From the NCBI RefSeq assembly GCF_007859855.1, contig NZ_SJPK01000013.1:1-64000 (forward strand): DNA of 64,000 nucleotides. Reading direction: 5' to 3'. Source of the DNA: Allorhodopirellula solitaria. GTDB taxonomy: Bacteria > Planctomycetota > Planctomycetia > Pirellulales > Pirellulaceae. Numbering within the stretch: position 1 is the first letter of the stretch; every line of letters starts with the position of its first letter. Shown here piece by piece: positions 8,259 to 17,002 of this stretch. The notes below the pieces were generated by a model. That model made no database searches, was not told the DNA's origin, and saw only the letters and a list, made by a program, of their open reading frames with translations. Position numbers and translations under genes: made by a program.

Positions 8259-9804
8259 GACATCCCTTTTGAAATGACCGATCGCAACAACATCTGAACA
8301 CCGCCAATCCTAAAACCGCGAACATGGAAAGCCACACAATCCAATCACCTGCCCATGCATAAACGCTGGTCGTTCTGCAAACCGGCACCTGATAGAGCTG
8401 CATTCCACCATGACACGCTGTTGGCTCGATCCTGCACCCTCGCGGACCAAAGGCGGCCGTCAATCCGCCGAGCGAGGACCGCACGATCGACCGCCTTGCC
8501 TCGACAGCGCGTATCCGGCAGTGTGTCATTGACAAATTTTGGAAAATACCCGATTGATCGAAAGTTTCATCAAGCGAACACGTCAGGAACAGGTCGCCTT
8601 CATCGATATCGTGCAAATACGACCACGCAAAAAAAGCATCGTAGCAAACGCCGACCTTCACTCGCTGTGGTTGATGAAACCAACGCAGCAGTTCTTCTGC
8701 GAGCGCCGGTGGCGTAGCATCACGCACGGCACCTTCGGGCAGCGCGCCCAGCTGAATCAGCGACTCCGTTCCCAGCGGCTGCGACTCGACAAATGGCGCA
8801 AGACGATGCTTCGCCTCAATACCAACTATCTTGCGATCTCGTATCTCAACGACCGCATTGATCCGATCGGATCGCCTTCCCACGCTTACCCAAGCTCCCA
8901 CGATGACGGCGCAGTCCTCCAGCGAGGAGGCATCCAACCAAAGTCGGTCGTTCGTTCTTGTCAAATGTAAATCCCCGTCCGCAAGCGTCAAGTGGATCAT
9001 TGTCTCGGCGCCCAAAATGGTAACTTCCTCGCAATCGCCATCCTTCCGTGCCTGCACTATCAGCGACTTCAGCTCCGATTCGCTGGAACTCGACAATGGG
9101 AGCGGAACCGCTACTACGGCGGCCTGGTCTGTGACGGCATTCCGAAACGACAGCGAGTTTGACGTGACAATGGCGGTCACCACGAAGCCAATGATGCCCA
9201 CGCCGATGAGCCGATCTCCTCGAGATCGCTGGCCATCTGATGCGATCACCACTCCCGTCAACAGGGAAACGCAAGCAAAGGAGAGCAACGATACTCCGCC
9301 GATGGCGGCAAGCTGAAGTCCGAATCCATCCGGCACGGTCTGGCCCAACGAACCAAACGTCAATCCACTACCGTCATAGCAGTATGCGATGGCATGTCGA
9401 AAAGTCTCGTAAAATACTATAAAGAACGGCAGAACAGTTATTACAGAACAGGATCGACCGAGCATGTGGGACATCGCGCCCATGACCCCAGCATGAAACG
9501 CGGCAAAGGCCAGTGTCAAAAGCAGCCAGATCACCCAGAGATCACCACCTTTCGATAACAGAATTCCAGCGAACAAGATGCCGTATAGAAACAGGCCTCC
9601 GAGGAATCGGCTGAGATTCGTTCCGACATGACTCCCGATAACGAAAGTGAAGTACACACCCAGTAGCGCGCCCGCAAAAAACAAAATGTCGCTACGTGAC
9701 GCAATCAAACTCCAGCCCAGAAAGCCAGAACCAGCGATCACGCACAGGGCATCGAGAAAACGTCCGCCTCCACCGCGCCGCCGCGCGCTATAGATTCGAT
9801 TCAC
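8245..9804 (-). CDS. Apolipoprotein N-acyltransferase-like (Lnt-like) membrane protein, 519 aa
   Basis: About six membrane segments fill residues 15-220, followed by an extracytoplasmic nitrilase-like region and a C-terminal membrane segment, the layout of Lnt. The nitrilase triad appears to be kept: Glu in VTILGAETM, Lys in IVGIEAKHRLAPF and Cys in VGVCYDAFF; RSSLGGLTAAFGPRG matches the segment after the nucleophile. Lnt adds the third acyl chain to lipoproteins. Overall similarity seems low, and the neighbours are not those of a housekeeping Lnt, so a dedicated paralogue acting on a local product is plausible. Start is a GTG at 9804. It lies 22 bp after the exported protein gene and overlaps the GT39-like gene. 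Confidence 0.7.
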   Translation of the reverse strand: MNRIYSARRRGGGGRFLDALCVIAGSGFLGWSLIASRSDILFFAGALLGVYFTFVIGSHVGTNLSRFLGGLFLYGILFAGILLSKGGDLWVIWLLLTLAFAAFHAGVMGAMSHMLGRSCSVITVLPFFIVFYETFRHAIAYCYDGSGLTFGSLGQTVPDGFGLQLAAIGGVSLLSFACVSLLTGVVIASDGQRSRGDRLIGVGIIGFVVTAIVTSNSLSFRNAVTDQAAVVAVPLPLSSSSESELKSLIVQARKDGDCEEVTILGAETMIHLTLADGDLHLTRTNDRLWLDASSLEDCAVIVGAWVSVGRRSDRINAVVEIRDRKIVGIEAKHRLAPFVESQPLGTESLIQLGALPEGAVRDATPPALAEELLRWFHQPQRVKVGVCYDAFFAWSYLHDIDEGDLFLTCSLDETFDQSGIFQNLSMTHCRIRAVEARRSIVRSSLGGLTAAFGPRGCRIEPTACHGGMQLYQVPVCRTTSVYAWAGDWIVWLSMFAVLGLAVFRCCCDRSFQKGCHAPQ

Positions 9805-9826
9805 CTTGATTCGTCCAAAACTGTAC

Positions 9827-10768
9827 TTACTTTTCGGCGCGTCGGCGTTTTAGCCACTTGGACCCAAAATAGAGAAATAGCAGAAAAATGCCGCTACCGA
9901 GTAGCACCAGTCGGCGGAACCAAGGATTGCTTCTCGGCATTCCGAGTTCCCCCATCGAAAATACCTCCAACGGGGCGGGCTCGAGTTGATGCTCAAGTAA
10001 GCGACACTCAAACTCGCTTGAGTAGTCCGTATTGGATACAACCGTGTCAACCGTCTTAGTTGGAAATTCATCCTGGTTCTCGCCATAGGTTATCGACGCC
10101 TGGTTTGTTCCAGTCGTCTGACCATCTTCTGCTTGGAACTGCATTTCCCATGATTGCACCCTGTAGTCCTCCGCCGTCATAACTACATTGTATTGCTTGG
10201 TTCCATCGTCGATTCGCCGTGAGAACGAACCGATGACATGGCCAGCGTCGTCACGGTTAAACTTCAAATTACGCAATCCGGGTTGCTTATTGATCCATTG
10301 GCGAATGTATGTCTGAACTTGAACCGTGCCAATTCGATTTGCCATTGACACGAAGTATTGTCCTTTTACTTTGGCGACACCTTCATCCGGATGTCCGATG
10401 TCATAAATTGCCCCTGGATCATCGACTTTTCTCGCATTGATTTTCACAAATCCTTCCGGTCGCACAATAATACGCCTAATTTCTCCACTTGCCTCTCCAT
10501 TGCTGAGGGATTGCGTATCGATACGGAAATAGCGATTGTCTCTCGCCCAGTACTCAATGAGTTTTTCCTGCGCCTCGCCGTCTATTACTTCGCGCTGACG
10601 CCAAATGAAATGGCCATTGCCGTACACTTCCTCTCGAGCGGATTGAACTTCGATAATATCGGAGTATAGACTGCGTCCGTCGGCCAGCGTGGATTGGTTC
10701 ATCAGTAGCCACGAAGCTAATAGCAATGAACGAACAAGGACGCGAAGATAAGTCTCAGTATGCATCAT
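9827..10768 (-). CDS. Exported protein with C-terminal membrane anchor, 313 aa, function unknown
   Basis: An N-terminal signal peptide (LVRSLLLASWLLMNQSTLA) is followed by about 240 soluble residues rich in beta-type sequence and ending in FRRLVLLGSGIFLLFLYFGSKWLKRRRAEK, a membrane segment with a basic cytoplasmic tail. The soluble part, with repeated YFRIDTQ/VKINAR-type strands, loosely recalls outer-surface or LolA-like folds, but I do not recognise a family. Its place between the cysteine-rich peptide and the Lnt-like enzyme suggests it may hold or guide the cluster's product at the outer face of the membrane. Confidence 0.75.
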   Translation of the reverse strand: MMHTETYLRVLVRSLLLASWLLMNQSTLADGRSLYSDIIEVQSAREEVYGNGHFIWRQREVIDGEAQEKLIEYWARDNRYFRIDTQSLSNGEASGEIRRIIVRPEGFVKINARKVDDPGAIYDIGHPDEGVAKVKGQYFVSMANRIGTVQVQTYIRQWINKQPGLRNLKFNRDDAGHVIGSFSRRIDDGTKQYNVVMTAEDYRVQSWEMQFQAEDGQTTGTNQASITYGENQDEFPTKTVDTVVSNTDYSSEFECRLLEHQLEPAPLEVFSMGELGMPRSNPWFRRLVLLGSGIFLLFLYFGSKWLKRRRAEK

Positions 10769-10851
10769 AATAAATTAGAAAAGCGGTGCGGTGTGGCGAA
10801 TCAAGGTTCCACTCCGCACCTATTGTTAAAGGCATCTATTTCCAGGGCGGA

Positions 10852-11109
10852 TTAGGCTAACCCGCCGCCGGGCGTTGTCGCGTCACAAGGACATGCGTTC
10901 TCCTCTTTCTGAGGCGGGCAACCACATGTGTTGCCGTTGACCGTTCCAGAACAGTTCCCTGTGCATTTCCTTTCATTCAGCGTCGCTTCACGGCAACTGC
11001 CGTCGCAGCCACTGCTTCCCCACGCCCATGCGTTCGTCGTCGGCAGCAATGCCGACACTAACAACGCTAATCCCAACGTGCCTATCATTCCGGACACACG
11101 ATCATTCAT
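10852..11109 (-). CDS. Small cysteine-rich exported peptide, 85 aa
   Basis: A signal peptide (about 1-29, ending in NAWA) precedes a 55-residue mature part with eight cysteines in four close pairs: CDGSC, CTGNC, CGC and CPC (CX3C, CX3C, CXC, CXC). The rest is rich in Gly, Asn, Thr and Pro. GGAGAG lies upstream of the ATG as ribosome-binding site. There is no canonical lipobox at the first Cys (SSGC). The pairing suggests disulfides, metal binding or covalent modification. It sits 39 bp after the MauE/DUF1573 fusion; MauE-type proteins are tied to redox maturation of cysteine-rich periplasmic proteins. I do not recognise the family. It is the likely substrate of the cluster, by inference only. 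Confidence 0.72.
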   Translation of the reverse strand: MNDRVSGMIGTLGLALLVSALLPTTNAWAWGSSGCDGSCREATLNERKCTGNCSGTVNGNTCGCPPQKEENACPCDATTPGGGLA

Positions 11110-11148
11110 CTCAATCTCTCCGTCAACTTGAAAATTGCATCCACGGCG

Positions 11149-12738
11149 TCATGGATTCGGATGCACCAAAGCCGTCACGCCCAGCATGAGGGTGGACGTG
11201 GAATCATCAAACAGCAATTCAGCCGATTCATGCTGAATGCCCGCAGTTGGTCCAGCGACCAAATGAATTCGGATTGATTCGGTCTCTTTTGGCGCCAAGG
11301 TGAGCGGCAGATCGTCGATCGCAATGCAGCGACAAGAACCTTTTGCTCCCAACACACGAACCGATTTGTTCGATGCGTTGCGCAGTTCAAAGGCGGTCGT
11401 CGCGGTATCGCCAGGCTCGACTCGACCGGCAAACTGCTCTTGTGATTTGACCAATACAGAGCTACCGGCAAGGTAGCCGATTGCCGATCGCGGCGAGCCA
11501 AAGCCCAATACGGCCGCTGCGAGTAGAACGGGCAAGATAAACCGAGCGTAATTCGCCACCTCTCCCAACAATCCAGGCGGCATCGACGACGTTCGACTCC
11601 ACCACCCACGCTGCAGAATGAGACAGACGCAAACAACGAAATCCAGCCCGATCATCGCCTGGATCGGTAGCCCAACACTCCCCAGACACTGGCATTGCGT
11701 CGCACCATGAGCCCACTGGAGCAACAGTAGCGAAGCGAATACACTGATCATGACAAGCAGCAATCGGTGAAGCGGGCCATGAGCAACGAAAGTCAGTGTT
11801 ACCCACCCTAGCAAACACTCAAACACACCCCAAGCGATGACAATGCTACTCGGAGCCACCCACTGCGTTGCCAATAACATCGGTTGGCCCGCTGTCGCTT
11901 TCGCCAGTCCAGCGACCATCAGGAGGCAACCAACCGCGAGTCGTGTGATGACGTAGAACCTGCTCGCAACGGGAACGCAGTACGTCTCAGAGTGGGGCGA
12001 TACAGGAGCGAACCGCCATTTTAGCAGCACGAATACGAGCCGAAAGAAGTCGGCTGACCGAATTTTCTTGCCTTCCTCAAACGAGCGAGGACGATATGAA
12101 ATTTGCGACTCGACGATTGAGATTCCACGCCGAAACAACTTCGCATTCATCTCAGTGCACAGTTCGAATCCAGTGCTCGATAGATTCAGTTGCCTTAGTA
12201 GCCGTGTGGGCAACAGTTTGTAGCAGGTTAACGGATCGGAGAGCCAATACCCGTACAGTACCCACTGAACGATTGCGACCATCCGCACTGCCCAGTAGGC
12301 AACAAAGTGCCCCCCCGGCGATTTTCCCGAACTGAGGTAACGAGAACCATAGAAAACAGCATCAGGCTTTTGCCTATTATTTGATCCTAACGCGTCCGCA
12401 TGAAGGGCCGCGAGATCGACCGGATCGTACTCAAGATCTGCGTCCTGGATCGCTATGAATTGCCCTGTCGCGACAGCGGTTCCATCTCGAACCGCGGTCC
12501 CTTTACCACCATTTGTGTCTCGGATAATGACACGCAAATCCAGTTCCTGGGCCAGAGATAGAACTATCGAACTTGATAGATCCGTCGAACCATCGTCGAC
12601 GACGATGATTTCCGCGCCAGGCAATGATTGGCGGACCGAGACTAAAGTAGCCTTGACCGTTCCTGCTTCATTGAAGCAAGGTACGACAACTGAAAGTCCC
12701 GTTCCTGTGCGACCCCGTTCTTCATCATCTTCTGCCAT
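11149..12738 (-). CDS. Fusion of DPM1-like glycosyltransferase 2, MauE/DoxX-like membrane domain and DUF1573 domain, 529 aa
   Basis: Start at ATG 12738, preceded by GGAGGT ten bases upstream; the frame stays open further but that part looks non-coding. Residues about 15-240 form a GT-A domain: SVVVPCFNEAGTV, IIVVDDGSTD, NGGKGTAVRDG and IAIQDADLEYDP (metal-binding Asp), as in polyprenyl-phosphate hexose synthases. Next come about four membrane segments with VAGLAKATAGQP and CQCLGSVGLP, the signature of MauE-like redox membrane proteins. The last ~100 residues (GRVEPGDTATTAFELRNAS, GSCRCIAI) are a DUF1573 domain, expected outside the membrane. I know of no protein described with these three parts together. 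First gene of the cluster. Confidence 0.82.
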   Translation of the reverse strand: MAEDDEERGRTGTGLSVVVPCFNEAGTVKATLVSVRQSLPGAEIIVVDDGSTDLSSSIVLSLAQELDLRVIIRDTNGGKGTAVRDGTAVATGQFIAIQDADLEYDPVDLAALHADALGSNNRQKPDAVFYGSRYLSSGKSPGGHFVAYWAVRMVAIVQWVLYGYWLSDPLTCYKLLPTRLLRQLNLSSTGFELCTEMNAKLFRRGISIVESQISYRPRSFEEGKKIRSADFFRLVFVLLKWRFAPVSPHSETYCVPVASRFYVITRLAVGCLLMVAGLAKATAGQPMLLATQWVAPSSIVIAWGVFECLLGWVTLTFVAHGPLHRLLLVMISVFASLLLLQWAHGATQCQCLGSVGLPIQAMIGLDFVVCVCLILQRGWWSRTSSMPPGLLGEVANYARFILPVLLAAAVLGFGSPRSAIGYLAGSSVLVKSQEQFAGRVEPGDTATTAFELRNASNKSVRVLGAKGSCRCIAIDDLPLTLAPKETESIRIHLVAGPTAGIQHESAELLFDDSTSTLMLGVTALVHPNP

Positions 12739-12806
12739 GGAAACTGCGACCTCCGGCTGAGGAAAAAGCGCTAGCACCGAATAACGAAGAAGTGTAACGA
12801 CAGCTA

Positions 12807-12818
12807 GGGGGGGGGGGG
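12807..12818. repeat. Homopolymeric tract of twelve G
   Basis: Twelve consecutive G on the plus strand (C on the coding strand) lie about 70 bp upstream of the chosen start of the glycosyltransferase fusion, in the presumed promoter or leader. Tracts of this length can slip and change expression or, if an upstream start is used, the reading frame. Confidence 0.8.
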
Positions 12819-13021
12819 CAAGCATCAAATGGCTGTTTCGTTGTTTTTTTCTCCGCAAGGAATCGCGGGGAAACGAATCCGAGAAGAAAACGATAAAGGG
12901 TAGAGGGGCACGATGAAGTCCAAGATGCTAACGCCAAGAAGAATCCGATTGCATCACGCCCGACCAACCAACGAGCCGACCATCACACTGGCGACAGCGA
13001 GAGTGTTCTGCCAACGAGACT

Positions 13022-13486
13022 CTAGCCCCCGAGCAGCCTCGCGTGCAGCCGCCAATGACGCGGACCCTGCAGATGCGCCCTGACCCCCACTTCGAAAAGA
13101 ACCGTCCGCTCGACCGGTGAAACCAATCCTGCGGTGAGGTGCTCGTACCCGGGGCGGCAGCGACGGGCTTCGCCAATGCGGTCGACGAGCTCGGCAATTC
13201 CCTCGCTCGGCACCGCCCAGATCACAAGGGCAGGTGAGCGACCTCCATTCTCCCGTCCATGAATTGGTTGACGAGGCAGAGAAAGGGTGTCGCGCCGGTG
13301 CAAGTGGATGCGCCAGCTTTGTGGACAATCCTCTGGCGTCGAAGCGTGAGCCTTTGGCGATCGAGCACTACGGAGCAACTCGATGAAGGACTCACGCCAC
13401 GCCATCGCCTCCTCGCCGACCCACCATACTTCTCTCTCCGGGGCAGCCGCTGCGAGCGCAGGGGCAAGGGAATCGAACCGGCTCAT
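13022..13486 (-). CDS. Hypothetical protein paired with the sigma-54-type regulator, 154 aa
   Basis: Its ATG overlaps the stop of the upstream regulator (ATGA at 13483-13486), so the two are translated together. The protein has no signal peptide. It contains EVWWVGEEAMAWRESFIELLRSA near the start and a central SPALVIWAVPSEGIAELVDRIGEA segment that could be a small alpha/beta fold. I recognise no family. The coupling suggests that it acts with the regulator, for example as a partner or sensor domain. Confidence 0.65.
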   Translation of the reverse strand: MSRFDSLAPALAAAAPEREVWWVGEEAMAWRESFIELLRSARSPKAHASTPEDCPQSWRIHLHRRDTLSLPRQPIHGRENGGRSPALVIWAVPSEGIAELVDRIGEARRCRPGYEHLTAGLVSPVERTVLFEVGVRAHLQGPRHWRLHARLLGG

Positions 13487-14889
13487 CCGACGCCACCATC
13501 GCTGAGCTTGCGGAGCAGCCGCGAGCGACTGATCCCGAGCCGCCGCGCCGCTTCGGCCTTGTTTCCGTCGGCCGCAATCATGGCACGCTCGATCAACTTC
13601 GATTCGTACTGGCTGAGCACGTCGTCGAGTGAATCGATCTGGAAATCATGCGGCGAGACGGGCCGAGGGCCGACCGTGATTACGCCATCGCTGCTGCTGA
13701 CGTGGCTGCCGGAGGATTGCGGTCGCCGGTACGAGCGAATGGCCAGAGGCAGGTGCTCGCGACCAATCCGGTCTCCCGCGACGATCTCCACAGCAAACTG
13801 GATCGCGCCCGTCAGCTCGTCCCATTCGCCGGGCCAGGGATACGACCGGAGCCAATCAATCGCCTCTCGCGATATCCGCGTCGAGCGAGCCAGCCCCGAC
13901 GCGATCAGCTCGAGGTCGTCCTGACGCGCCGCCAGCGGCGGAAACTCGATCGGAAAAACCTCCATCGCGTCGGCTAGCGATTCCTCGAGCGGCACGCTCG
14001 TGTCGCCGCGGTGAGCGGTATCGCGGCGGATCCCGATCAAGCGGAGACGCTGTGGCCACGCCGCCAACCATTCGGATAATCGCGTCTGAGCGTCGACAGG
14101 CATCTCATCGAGGTGATCCAGGCACAGCGTGCCTGTCGTTTCTGCCTGTTCTCTTAGTTCCGCGATGACTGGCGCGGCGTAGACCTCGAGCAATTCCGCG
14201 TCCATCAACGACGCGTCCAGAATGACCAACGGCTCCCCCGGGGCAGAATCATGGTGGATCATCGCGGCGATCTCGGCGGCGCCGCAGCCCGGGGGCCCGA
14301 TCAAACCGATGTGGCTGCGTATATTGCAGGCGAGTTCGACGCGGCCGCGGAGCCGCCGGGACGGTCGGCTCGTGCCCGCCAATAACAGATTGGCGTGCCG
14401 CTTCTGTCGCCCGCGAAACCGAGCGAGTTCCTCATCGAGCTTCGCCGACTGACGCACTCCCTGGACACCAAACCAATCCTGCCACGGGATTTCGGTATCG
14501 GCGAGGTAGTTGCCCAAGCACCCCAGGATCATGCCGGGTGGTCCGGCGGGTGGAGAATCTCCTGTCCCTTGGGCCGCCGACAGATTTTCCAACACGACGA
14601 AGTGGGCGACAGCAGTGCGAGGTTCGGCGGCTGAATTCCGGTCACCGTCGCCCGCAATTTCTAGGGGCACATGCAATCGCTGTGTCACATGACCGCGAAA
14701 AGCGTCACCCGTGCGTAGGGCTGCTCGATCGAGTATCAAGGAATCGGCGACCCTCGCTGGCAGGTCAGTCTCAATGCCCAGCCATAATCTCATGGCGGGG
14801 GAGAGATACACGATCTCTCCGGCTGAGTCGATCAACCACAGGCAAGCGGCGGTGGACTCCAATAGACGCGGCAATGTCCCCGAACGCAT
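13483..14889 (-). CDS. Degenerate sigma-54-activator-like regulator with Fis-type DNA-binding domain, 468 aa
   Basis: An N-terminal PAS-like segment (LLESTAACLWLIDSAGEIVYLSPAMRLWLG) is followed by an AAA+ region and a C-terminal Fis-type helix-turn-helix (GNKAEAARRLGISRSRLLRKL). The Walker A motif reads GPPGCGAAE, so the Lys and Ser/Thr that bind ATP are missing; Walker B (GTLCLDHLDEMP) has His where the catalytic acidic residue is expected; no GAFTGA loop is visible. It therefore probably cannot remodel sigma-54 RNA polymerase and may act as a plain DNA-binding regulator. Followed by a coupled hypothetical gene. Confidence 0.8.
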   Translation of the reverse strand: MRSGTLPRLLESTAACLWLIDSAGEIVYLSPAMRLWLGIETDLPARVADSLILDRAALRTGDAFRGHVTQRLHVPLEIAGDGDRNSAAEPRTAVAHFVVLENLSAAQGTGDSPPAGPPGMILGCLGNYLADTEIPWQDWFGVQGVRQSAKLDEELARFRGRQKRHANLLLAGTSRPSRRLRGRVELACNIRSHIGLIGPPGCGAAEIAAMIHHDSAPGEPLVILDASLMDAELLEVYAAPVIAELREQAETTGTLCLDHLDEMPVDAQTRLSEWLAAWPQRLRLIGIRRDTAHRGDTSVPLEESLADAMEVFPIEFPPLAARQDDLELIASGLARSTRISREAIDWLRSYPWPGEWDELTGAIQFAVEIVAGDRIGREHLPLAIRSYRRPQSSGSHVSSSDGVITVGPRPVSPHDFQIDSLDDVLSQYESKLIERAMIAADGNKAEAARRLGISRSRLLRKLSDGGVG

Positions 14890-14961
14890 GCGTCGCGGGG
14901 CTCCCGCGGTCGCGGTCGGGCGAGTCGGTGAATTCAGAGCGGGGTGGCTCCTGCCAAGAGA

Positions 14962-15360
14962 CTAGAATGTGTCGAGGATGAAGTGGTGGCCTCGATGGAA
15001 GCGGCGGTTACTGGGATAATAGTTGTGCCACTTCTTATTGTAGACCGGGATTCGCATCTCGGTGGGGTAACGGTGATACAGGCTATCACTACTCTTGAAA
15101 TACTCTTGTCCCCAAAAGTTCTGGGGGTAGTACACGTAGGGGTAGTGGTAGAACCGGTTCCAGTCGACGTTGGCCGCCGAACCGCCCCACGCTCGCCCGA
15201 AGGCTTGCTGGTTGCCGTATCCGGCACCTGGACCTCCCATCGCCCCAGCTCCGCCAGCCATTCCAGGTACAGGCATCTGGGCCGACACGTTACTAGCCGT
15301 AGCAGCAGAAAAAGCGATCACGCCGCAGGCGACGGATAGTAGGATGAATCGACGAATCAC
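14962..15360 (-). CDS. Small exported Gly/Tyr-rich protein of planctomycete type, about 132 aa
   Basis: With GTG at 15360 the product begins VIRRFILLSVACGVIAFSAATASNVSAQ, a clear signal peptide; an ATG at 15492 would add 44 residues before it, which fits an exported protein less well. The mature part has a glycine/methionine-rich stretch (GMAGGAGAMGGPGAGYG) and an aromatic C-terminus with YHRYPTEMRIPVYNKKWHNYYPSNRRFH and FILDTF at the end. I recall similar C-termini in other planctomycete exported proteins of unknown function. No catalytic motif is seen. Confidence 0.65.
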   Translation of the reverse strand: MIRRFILLSVACGVIAFSAATASNVSAQMPVPGMAGGAGAMGGPGAGYGNQQAFGRAWGGSAANVDWNRFYHYPYVYYPQNFWGQEYFKSSDSLYHRYPTEMRIPVYNKKWHNYYPSNRRFHRGHHFILDTF

Positions 15361-15523
15361 GTGAAGTTTCCCGTTGAACGTTTGGAAAGTGCTCAGAAAG
15401 GAGCGACACTCCGTTTCATCGGCACATCCCCGTCGAACGGTTGAGCCCTTTCCACATGAATATCCGGCAAGACCGGATTTCCATGTGGCCATCGATCGGT
15501 CAATGGCAGAGCGAACCGGTCGC

Positions 15524-16876
15524 TCAACGTGATTGCGAGCGTCCTTTCTGCTTGGCTTCCTCAGCCCGCGTGCGTTTCTGAAAATACAGCTTGATCGGCA
15601 CCTCGCCGAAGGGCAGGTGGTCGCGGAACCAACCCAGCAGATAGCGTTGGTAATCGTGGGTGAAGGCGTTGGGGTCGGTGCACATCAAGACGATCGTGGG
15701 CGGTTCAGTCGACACCTGCGTCGCGTAGAAGATTTTCGGTCGGCGGTTCTGATAGAGTGCCGGTGGATGCACGTCCATGGCCGCCCGCACGACCCGGTTG
15801 AGCTCGCCCGTCGATACTCGCGACTGGGCTTGCTTGTGCAACATCGCGGCATGGTTGAGCAGCGTCTTGACGTTCTTTCCCGATTGTCCGGTGATGAACG
15901 CGATCGGTGCGTACGACAACGTCGTGAACTGGTGTCGCAGGTATCGCACCCATTTTTCGGTCGGCACCTGGCCCGCATAGAGATCCCATTTGTTGACGAC
16001 GAAGATGACGGGCTTGTGGTGTTCGATCACGTACCCGACGAGTTGCTTGTCGACCTTGCTCGTTTTTTCACTGGCATCAAAGAACATCAGCACCACGTCG
16101 GCGCGGCGAACGCTGCGGGCCGCCCGGTGCGAGGAGTACCACTCCAAGTCCGTGCGCACGCTCTTGCGTTTTCGCAGCCCCGGGGTATCGATGGCCGTGA
16201 AAGTTTGCCCGTCGATCTCGAAATTGACGTCGACGCTGTCGCGGGTCGTCCCGGCAACCTCGCTGACGATCATCCGGTCGGATTCCGCGAGCGTGTTGAC
16301 AAACGTGCTCTTGCCCACGTTGCGGCGACCGACGATCGTCAACTTCATCGCTGATTCCGGGCGGATCGTTTCATCCTCGGGCGGTAACCGATCGACAATC
16401 ACTTCCATCAAATCGTCACGACCGCGGTTCTGCAGCGTGCTGACGGGAATCAACATGCCGCGTCCGAGCGTTCGGAACTCTTCCGCATGAATCTCTTGAT
16501 GGTCTTGGTCGGTCTTGTTGGCGACCAAGATCACGGGCCGCTCAACGCCCCGGAGTCGCTCGACAACCTCCGTGTCGAGCGGCATCACACCGGTCTGGAC
16601 ATCGACAACGAGCACGATCACGTCCGCCGACGCGATCGCCAGCTCGATCTGGCGTTTGACATCCGCCGTCAGGTCGTCGGCATCCTCCACGCCCATCCCG
16701 CCGGTGTCGACGAGTTCAAAATATCGGTCATCGGTCTCGATGAGCGTGGTCATGCGGTCGCGGGTGACGCCTTCGTAATCGTCAACAATCGCCAGGCGGC
16801 GGCGGGCCAGCCAATTGAAAAGACTGCTTTTGCCGACATTGGGTCGGCCGACGATGGCAACTTGAGGAACAGGCAT
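15524..16876 (-). CDS. der: Ribosome biogenesis GTPase Der (EngA)
   Basis: Two tandem GTPase domains and a C-terminal KH-like domain, 450 aa. Domain 1 has GRPNVGKSSLFN (G1), DTGG (G3) and NKTD (G4); domain 2 has GRRNVGKSTFVN, DTPG and NKWD. Der acts in maturation of the 50S ribosomal subunit. The ATG at 16876 gives the usual start MPVPQVAIVGRPNVGKS; the frame is open upstream but that part has no family features. The divergent uracil-DNA glycosylase begins 126 bp away. A weak stem (ATCCGG/CCGGAT) at about 15459-15477 follows the gene. Confidence 0.96.
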   Translation of the reverse strand: MPVPQVAIVGRPNVGKSSLFNWLARRRLAIVDDYEGVTRDRMTTLIETDDRYFELVDTGGMGVEDADDLTADVKRQIELAIASADVIVLVVDVQTGVMPLDTEVVERLRGVERPVILVANKTDQDHQEIHAEEFRTLGRGMLIPVSTLQNRGRDDLMEVIVDRLPPEDETIRPESAMKLTIVGRRNVGKSTFVNTLAESDRMIVSEVAGTTRDSVDVNFEIDGQTFTAIDTPGLRKRKSVRTDLEWYSSHRAARSVRRADVVLMFFDASEKTSKVDKQLVGYVIEHHKPVIFVVNKWDLYAGQVPTEKWVRYLRHQFTTLSYAPIAFITGQSGKNVKTLLNHAAMLHKQAQSRVSTGELNRVVRAAMDVHPPALYQNRRPKIFYATQVSTEPPTIVLMCTDPNAFTHDYQRYLLGWFRDHLPFGEVPIKLYFQKRTRAEEAKQKGRSQSR

Positions 16877-17002
16877 TTTGAGGACCGAAAGGTCGATGTG
16901 CGGGATGCGGGCGGCGTTGGGGCGTGTCTCCCAGGCGGTCAACGTTTGGGACAATTGTTCGACACGGAACTGACATGGTAGACTCTGGCCTGCTAATTCA
17001 GA

